Assembly: GCA_902728285.1 (NCBI GenBank)
Contig: CACVBU010000083.1
Span: 434,001 to 498,000 of the forward strand
DNA: 64,000 bases
Source: Clytia hemisphaerica
Lineage: Eukaryota > Cnidaria > Hydrozoa > Leptothecata > Clytiidae
Reading direction: 5' to 3'
The position numbers and the translations under genes were made by a program. The notes beneath the pieces are model-generated. The model saw only the letters and a program-made list of their open reading frames with translations, searched no databases and was not told the origin of the DNA. Shown piece after piece: positions 58,501 through 64,000 of this stretch; position 1 is the stretch's first letter, and the number at the start of each line of letters is the position of its first letter.

Positions 58501-61500
58501 GTGCTCACTAGCCTGTGAATTTTTGATGCACAAAAAATAGCAGGCTGTCTAACCCGAATCGGAAAAATATTGAGAAATGAAATAAACATTAGTCTAACAT
58601 GCTAGACGACTTAACTCAGTAAAAAATAGGAAGTAAAAAACTTGTCAGGAGCATCAATATAGTCGTCTAGAATATTTTGTGCACAACAAACTTTTCATAA
58701 AAATTCTCTTTTTTCATGTTTTTGGATAACATTTTCAGGGGGTCTTGTTGGTTTGTTTTGGTTTTTTTTTTTTTTCTTTCACTTAGAAATTCTCATTGGC
58801 TGAAATTTTTATTTGTTTATGTATTTTGTTGTATATGATTGTTTTCTCACCCCGCAGAAATCTGCGGGCCCTGCTGGAACTCCCGTAAGCTACGGAAACC
58901 ACCTTAGCCCAGTCGTTTATTTTAACCATATCCCGACATAAAAATTTCCCGCTTTCAACAAAAACGTTATAAACGACTGGATTCCCAGTCTAAATAAACA
59001 TACGTTTTCTGGTCTGTAAAATTTCAAAGCCCGCGTAAAGATTTTTCGTGAAACGACGGCGCTACATGAGATTCTTCTCTGTATGGTATACAAAACAAGA
59101 AAATGTTGTTTTTTCAGCGAAGTTTTATTTTGGAACCATTTTTATTGCTATTGGGGAGTATTTAAAGCTTGAACAGTCAGCCTATCTACGAACACTGTAA
59201 GTTATCATGCTGTGGGAATGAGAAATCAGAGTAAACCATAAGGAACACCATTGGGGTTCCCCATGGTGCGGCACCACCTTTTAGAACAACCCGAATTTTT
59301 TTTCCTTGATTAATTATATATTTGTTATATTAATTATCAAATTATAACGGAATAAGAGGAAAATAGAATTCTGGCTTTAAATTTCTAATTTTTATTGATA
59401 GAAGTGGTTGTATGATATATACGCTTTTTTAGTTCCAGTTTTGTTTTAGTTTTTGCTTTTGTTTTATCTCGACAAAAACGTGCTAATAGTCGAAATATTA
59501 TATTACAAAAAAATAAAATACAAAATGATATTATGGTTGGTTTCCTCGCTTTAATTGACCTCAATAGCATCCTGTATGTCAAACACGTTCTAGATATTTA
59601 AAATATTGATCAACCTTCAAAAACAAAGTAATGAATTAAAGTGATTTGTTATTGTGCGAAAGAAATAATTAAATTTTCGGAGAAGAACAAATCCATTTAC
59701 AATATCATAATATTGTATATTTGGTGTTAAATTATGATGAATTTTTATTGCAAATGCATTTTGTTCTTCTCCAAAAATTTAATTATTTTTTTGCACAATA
59801 AAAGATCACTTTAATTTATTACTTGGTGTAGTCAGAAAAAACTAACTATTGGAAAGTTATGCTAGTGAAGAACTTTGCACTTAGTTTAAAACTAAATAAA
59901 TATCTTAAAATAATTCAAAACTATTCTAATTCGGGTTCAGAATTTTATATTGTTTTTGGGAGTTTTGGTTTCATCGCTTATTTACAGTCTAATCAACAAT
60001 CTACTGTTGTTGTTTGGCCATCGGGCAATTTGTAGTGTGTTTCAAAAGAGATTATTCTTTCAAGTTTGTATCGAATCTTAATCATGGTATTGCTGGATTC
60101 AATACCAAACTTCATTATTGGAATGCTCGGACTCTTGTATGCAATACAGCATATTTTCATATTCATTGTCATTTTATGGTCAAGGAAACTACGAAAAAAT
60201 AAGACTAATCAGATCTTACTCAATTTGAACGCAGCATATATTATTACAGGGCTAGCTAATTTTATCCCGATCGTTATTTCGATGCATTTGGCGTTCCTAC
60301 AATTCCCTGGCTATGTGTATAGTAACATGTCATTATTCGTGTTAAGTATTGATCGTGTTATTTTCATCAAATGGCCTTTCCACTATCAACGACTCGATTG
60401 GAAGGTTCAATCAATGTTATTACTCTTAACACCGATAAGCTTCCTGGCACCTTTAACTGGCACCATAATATCCGGCTCCTATAATACACAGGTCGTTCGT
60501 AACGAAGCCGCCGTTCGAGTCAAGATTTTCGGCACCGTAGCAGTCATCTTTACACTTGGAATATCAAATATGTTGATTTATCTGGTTCTCAGAGGTCACC
60601 AAAAAGCAATTAAAAGATTACAAAACACAACAAAAAACCCTGATACACAAAGTTTTAAATTCACTAAAAAAGATATATTGACACTTTATACATGTTTTGG
60701 TTGCGTTATATCATATGTTTTATTATGGTGTCCTGCTTTAGTTGCAAATCTAGTTGATTATTATGGACATGACAGTGTCTCAGTTGTGATTTACAAAGCT
60801 ACTGTCATCTTTGGTAATTTGAATCCAATTTCTGATGGAATCATTTTTGCATGGTTCAATCGGGATTTTCAGTTAATTATGAGAAGGATGTTTCGAAAAA
60901 ACACAACAGTAGAAATGGTGTTTGAGAGGACCGAGAGAAACTCTGCAAATATTGAAGTGACAAGGATTGAATCAGAAAAAGGTTCGTCATACGTGGTATC
61001 GTTGGCTTAGAATAAGGGTAATATTGTAAAAGATGGTTCCAGTCACTGACCTTTAGATACCCTGGACCAGGTTTCTCAATCCTGGCCAAGCAAAATCTTT
61101 GATCGGAGTTTTTTGAAAAACGGCGGCACTACTCAACGACGGCGGAGCGACTAAAACGATTTTAAAGTAACCCGTATTATCGCCCCACAAATCGTGGACA
61201 GTGGAAGCGAAGATTTACTGTGGTCCTCAGTTGGTCAGGATTGGGAAAAGCCAATATTTTTAACCGTCTCCGATGTAGAAAACACAGCAAACGAGACCGT
61301 CATTCTATCAATCAAGACAGATTATTGACCTAACAATCTATGATTTTGTAGATGTAAAAAAATACAACTTGGGAGCTACTTTTCTGTATTATGATGTAGA
61401 TGAATCCTCTGTCGAGAATTGATAAGGACAACAATTTTATTGCTTTGCGATGCTTTTTTCATCTGTCGTGGTAAATGTGGAACCTTTGGTAAGATTTATA

Positions 61501-61969
61501 ATTTGAGTAGAAATTCAAAATAAAAAAAATACCGTGTTCATTTTTCTTGGTTTGTTGGTTCAAAATCGAGGGAGTTTTTTTTCTAGTCAGACACCACACA
61601 TATGTATTCTTGCTATACGAAGAAATAGCCCCAGCTGACACACTAACACCTAACGTTATATGGACGTTGTGAACGTTAAATAAACGTTGAAACAACGTTG
61701 TGTGCCATAGCTGGGATATGAATACTTTCTCTTTGTCAAACAAATATACCCCTTTATTAAGGTGCAGAATTGAGATAAGACATCTAAAAATCACTCTATT
61801 CCATTCCAAGGCGCCAATTTTGATATCATAGGAAAAAGAAGTACTTAAAAATAATTACCTGGCCTGCATGAGATTCTGAACCTGGAGTACATCCAAACCC
61901 ACCATCGAAATTCATACATCTGACAACAAAATCCACGGCTTTCTCCACATTAATTGCTTCCATTCGATC
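55532..61969 (-). CDS. RABGGTB: Rab geranylgeranyltransferase beta subunit, 3' four exons (partial)
   Basis: Exons 61859-61969, 56970-57170, 56113-56187 and 55532-55681 join in phase to 178 C-terminal residues. Conserved protein prenyltransferase beta repeats are clear: [19 protein letters not shown], then [80 protein letters not shown]. The zinc ligands Asp and Cys (PDVC) and His (PFHTL) are present. The enzyme attaches geranylgeranyl groups to Rab GTPases together with the alpha subunit and Rab escort protein, in the cytosol. The N-terminal half (about 150 residues) is not found between 61970 and 64000 and must lie further right. The 4.7-kb intron 57171-61858 contains a receptor gene on the other strand. 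Confidence 0.95.
55809..55957. mobile_element. ATGACGTAAT-ended MITE, copy 2
   Basis: CTTGAAATTCATGACGTAAT on the left mirrors ATTACGCCATGAATATCAAG on the right. Inner CGGAAACACCCGAAAACACC and GTTTGCCACCAG match the copy at 32668-32798. Intronic in RABGGTB. Confidence 0.7.
56605..56705. repeat. GGCCCTTTTTACGCC palindrome
   Basis: GGCCCTTTTTACGCCGGCCC then TTATTGGCG at the left mirrors GGCGTAAAAAGGGCC at the right. A second AAGGGCCGG copy gives nested pairing. It would form a GC-rich hairpin of about 100 bp. Confidence 0.65.
57858..59292. mobile_element. TIR element of 1.43 kb in the RABGGTB intron
   Basis: GGGTTGTTTTAAAAGGTGGT then GCCGTACCATGGGG at the left mirrors CCCCATGGTGCGGCACCACC then TTTTAGAACAACCC at the right. 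A nested pair AATACACCGTTTAGGAGT (57899) and ACTCCTAAACGGTGTATT (58286) lies inside. Flanks AAATTTT and GAATTTT may be an imperfect duplication. No transposase frame. Confidence 0.7.
59628..59825. mobile_element. Palindromic MITE upstream of the receptor gene
   Basis: AATTAAAGTGATTTGTTATT then GTGCG at the left mirrors GCACAATAAAAGATCACTTT at the right. GGAGAAGAACAAA and TTTGTTCTTCTCC also pair further in. It lies 260 bp before the receptor ATG. Confidence 0.75.
60084..61010 (+). CDS. Rhodopsin-class-like seven-transmembrane receptor, intronless
   Basis: Single exon, 308 residues, starting at ATG 60084 ([10 protein letters not shown]). It has seven hydrophobic segments. Class A landmarks are recognisable but altered. 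TM2 has LNLNAAY in place of LAxAD. The TM3 end is [14 protein letters not shown] (DRV for DRY). TM6 has LLWCPAL. TM7 has [18 protein letters not shown] (NPISD for NPxxY), followed by a basic helix-8 region (MRRMFRKN). The usual disulfide Cys at the start of TM3 is not seen. The extracellular N-terminus is only a few residues. It sits opposite in strand inside a RABGGTB intron. The ligand is unknown. It is probably one of a lineage-specific receptor family, but no copy is seen elsewhere here. Confidence 0.85.
   Translation: MVLLDSIPNFIIGMLGLLYAIQHIFIFIVILWSRKLRKNKTNQILLNLNAAYIITGLANFIPIVISMHLAFLQFPGYVYSNMSLFVLSIDRVIFIKWPFHYQRLDWKVQSMLLLLTPISFLAPLTGTIISGSYNTQVVRNEAAVRVKIFGTVAVIFTLGISNMLIYLVLRGHQKAIKRLQNTTKNPDTQSFKFTKKDILTLYTCFGCVISYVLLWCPALVANLVDYYGHDSVSVVIYKATVIFGNLNPISDGIIFAWFNRDFQLIMRRMFRKNTTVEMVFERTERNSANIEVTRIESEKGSSYVVSLA
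61128..61292. repeat. Dispersed repeat with internal palindrome, copy 1
   Basis: It shares with 62572-62738, in order, GACTAAAACGATTT, ACCCG, CGCCCC, AAATCG, GGACAG/GGACGG, GATTTAC, GGTCCTCAGTTGGTCAGGAT and ACCGTCTCCG. The words ACGGTAAA/TTTACCGT and GAGGAC/GTCCTC make a hairpin. The copies are about 75-80 percent alike by eye. Confidence 0.6.
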
Positions 61970-62243
61970 CTGCGAAAAGTAAAATTTACCGGCCTTTCAG
62001 ATCACGTGTCCAGTAGCAGTTAACTCTTAACAGACAAAAAGTACGCCAAACGTACCAAGAAACTTTTAAATATTTTATCAAAGTTCCTTGGCGTGCTCAG
62101 AAAACTCTACTTTCCAACGACGCTACTTTAAAGCCTTCAAAAAACATTTCCTTTTTTAAAAGTCTTCACCTGAGAAGTCATTCAACTACAATTTTTGTTT
62201 CGAAAGTATCTCTTCGTACGTGATACTCTATCGAAAATTCATC

Positions 62244-62336
62244 ATGTCTGGACGAGGTAAAGGAGGAAAAACCAAGAACAAGGCCAAGACCAGATCATTT
62301 AAACGCAAAAACAAATCACAGACGACGAGCAGCTGA
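62244..62336 (+). pseudogene. Histone H2A 5' fragment
   Basis: ATG at 62244 opens MSGRGKGGKTKNKAKTRS, nearly the canonical H2A N-terminus (MSGRGKGGKA.AKAKTRSS). The match is lost after about 19 residues, and the frame stops at 62334-62336. The histone fold is absent. It is a truncated or retro-derived H2A fragment, not a working gene. Confidence 0.75.
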
Positions 62337-62571
62337 AAGCAAAATTCAAAGAACCCGCGTAAACATCACAACAATTCGCTAAGGATGGTAAGAGACAAAG
62401 AAAAACGACATATTAAGTCCATTATTAAACGCACAAATCTTCGTCATAAAAATTCTCAAAAGTGCGAATACATAAACTCGCTATTGTAGGCTTAAAGGAA
62501 GATGTGAATGAGAAAGTAGACCACCTCAACTTGTTGCTATAAGATTCATATTACCGAGTTTATGTATTTGC

Positions 62572-62738
62572 ACTTTTGAGGACGGTAGAGTGACTGAAGC
62601 GATTTGGAAAAACCCGCAATTCCGCCCCGCAAAATCGAGGACGGTAAAAGTGCTGATTTACCGTCGTCCTCAGCTGGTCAGGATCTATCAAATTAGAACC
62701 TTACCGTCTCCGTCGCTGAAAAACACACATACATAAAC
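62572..62738. repeat. Dispersed repeat with internal palindrome, copy 2
   Basis: Same family and orientation as 61128-61292. The palindrome CGAGGACGGTAAAAGTGCTG then ATTTACCGTCGTCCTC is better kept here. Confidence 0.6.
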
Positions 62739-63124
62739 TCGCTATTATTCTTGAGTTACCGGGCACCGAGTATACGCTTGGCCTTTGGTTTCAAGATAAG
62801 GTATGTTTTAAACTGAGTAATGACTATTTATAAGGGCAGATTTTTGATAAAAGAAATTTCATCAAGGGTTTTCTATAGCATAAGATAACATTCTTTGCGC
62901 ATTGAGAGCCTTGAGGATTCTTTAAATAAATTGACGTCACAATTCAGCAAAAGTTTAAAAAATGACGTCAAATAATAAATTTGTAGTTTTTTCTATAAGG
63001 TCAATTAAAAAAAGAAAGTTAGTAAAATATTTTTAGCGATAGCAATAGACATTAGTCGTGTTTATTTCTATTGCGAGATTTTGATTATATTGCTTATTTT
63101 GAAATTAAAATTTGTGTTGTCAAA

Positions 63125-64000
63125 ATGTCTGACGACATTCGAAAAATGTATAACAAAGTTCTTTGCGAAGAAAGTGAAGAACAGATGGTTCAATTTCGTC
63201 AAGAAATGAAGTTGAAAGAAGAAAAACATAAAGTGATGTTTGAGAAAATTCAAATGGTAAGCTTTGATTTGTTTGGAGTATTTGTTTTCGACTTTGGTCT
63301 CTTAAAATTACATTCACTTTCCCCATCAGCATCATTTCATTACACCTCATCTCGTCGTTATTAAACTTTAAGTAATTAATTCATCACTTTTTGTAGACAG
63401 CTTTTCTAACCATTAAAGCAGTGTCAAACAAATGACCCGTTAAACGTTCCAATTTGCCTGAAAATGGTCGACATCAATTCTTTCAGGAACTCTTTCATAA
63501 ATAACTTTCTACTTTTTTCATGATCAGGAAAATGATAAACTGTTGGAGAACCTCACTCGAGTGCAAGATGAAAACAATCACTTCAAAGATGAGATCTTTC
63601 AAAAGGATAAAGAGATTGCAATCTTGCAGAAGGAGATATATCATTATGAGCATTTTCAAGATAAAAATGATAGAAAAATGTTCCTCCAAGACAAAAAAAT
63701 CCAACAATTACAAAAAGAATTAGATGCTTACAAGCTCTCAAATTATGTCGATGGCTTGGCAGTTTCGATGACCAAAGAAGCTTCTTTGCATCAAGAGGAA
63801 TCAGTCCAACGCAAATTAAAAGAATGTGAAAATAGTAAAAAATCACTCGAAGAATTGATGAACAAACTTGAAAAACTGCGGGAAAGTCTTGATGAGAAAC
63901 AAAGTAGAATCGCCTGCTTAGAGGAACTGAATGGAGAGCTTGATGAAGACTTACAAATGGCTGATAATGAGATTGATAGATTACAAGGATGTGTTGGTAA
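63125..64000 (+). CDS. Coiled-coil protein, 5' two exons (partial, runs off the window)
   Basis: Exon 1 is 63125-63256 (MSDDIRKMYNKVL...). The donor GTAAGC and acceptor TGATCAG join it in phase 0 to an exon starting at 63528, which is open to the window end. A possible donor GTAA lies at 63997. The 200 residues seen are almost wholly heptad-rich, charged coiled coil (for example NSKKSLEELMNKLEKLRES and LEELNGELDEDLQMADNEI). There is no signal peptide or membrane span. It could be a centrosomal, golgin or myosin-tail-like protein. I do not recognise the family. Confidence 0.8.

Larger units (their letters stand above)
61970..63124. other. Between RABGGTB exon and coiled-coil gene; no other gene
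   Basis: It holds the H2A fragment and one dispersed repeat listed separately. I searched both strands for the RABGGTB N-terminal exons and found none. A motif CATAAACTCGC occurs twice (about 62473 and 62752). Confidence 0.5.

Noticed and set aside
1-64000. CRISPR arrays, bacterial operons, riboswitches
   Set aside because: The tandem repeats have degenerate units without unique spacers, and the gene structures are intron-rich eukaryotic. No prokaryotic feature is supported.

Overview
The window is genomic DNA from an intron-rich, AT-rich invertebrate metazoan. Supporting signs are GT-AG introns of about 0.1 to 4.7 kb, animal-type genes (glutamate carboxypeptidase II family, Rab geranylgeranyltransferase beta, peritrophin-type chitin-binding domains, a 7TM receptor), two metavirus-type LTR retrotransposons, a CR1/L2-like LINE and many foldback MITEs. 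I cannot name the phylum from this sequence alone. Marine invertebrates such as tunicates, cnidarians or molluscs would all fit. There is no CRISPR array, operon or other prokaryotic signature.

Layout. 1-4892: 3' end of a LINE, split by a Gypsy-type LTR element (605-4789, minus) that has perfect 147-bp LTRs and an AAAAT target duplication. 4893-6335: two minisatellites (46-bp and 65-bp periods). 6941-11096: a long terminal-inverted-repeat element, then a composite of two direct MITE copies flanking a 1.66-kb inverted-repeat element. 11191-25943 (+): a 13-exon LRR/EF-hand gene (LRRC74-like) whose second exon is split by a 3.6-kb LTR retrotransposon (12027-15625). 26516-40371 (-): a complete 16-exon FOLH1/NAALAD-type metallopeptidase, 758 aa, convergent with the LRR gene. 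41162-52264 (-): a 14-exon secreted protein of 1258 aa with 12 chitin-binding (CBM14) domains and Thr/Pro mucin spacers. 55532 to beyond the window (-): the 3' four exons of RABGGTB. 60084-61010 (+): a single-exon 7TM receptor inside a RABGGTB intron. 63125 to the window end (+): the start of a coiled-coil gene.

The genes do not form an obvious pathway. The shared theme is mobile DNA. More than 20 foldback or terminal-inverted-repeat elements lie in introns and intergenic DNA. Several have readable target-site duplications (TA, TAA, AAT/ATT, 8 bp, 9 bp), and some end within 6-45 bp of exon splice donors. The most consequential case is the LTR element in the LRR/EF-hand gene. Its LTRs look identical, and the host reading frame is intact and in phase on both sides, so the insertion appears very recent.

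Exon boundaries were worked out by hand from splice sites, reading phase and remembered family alignments. Nothing was checked against a database or RNA data.
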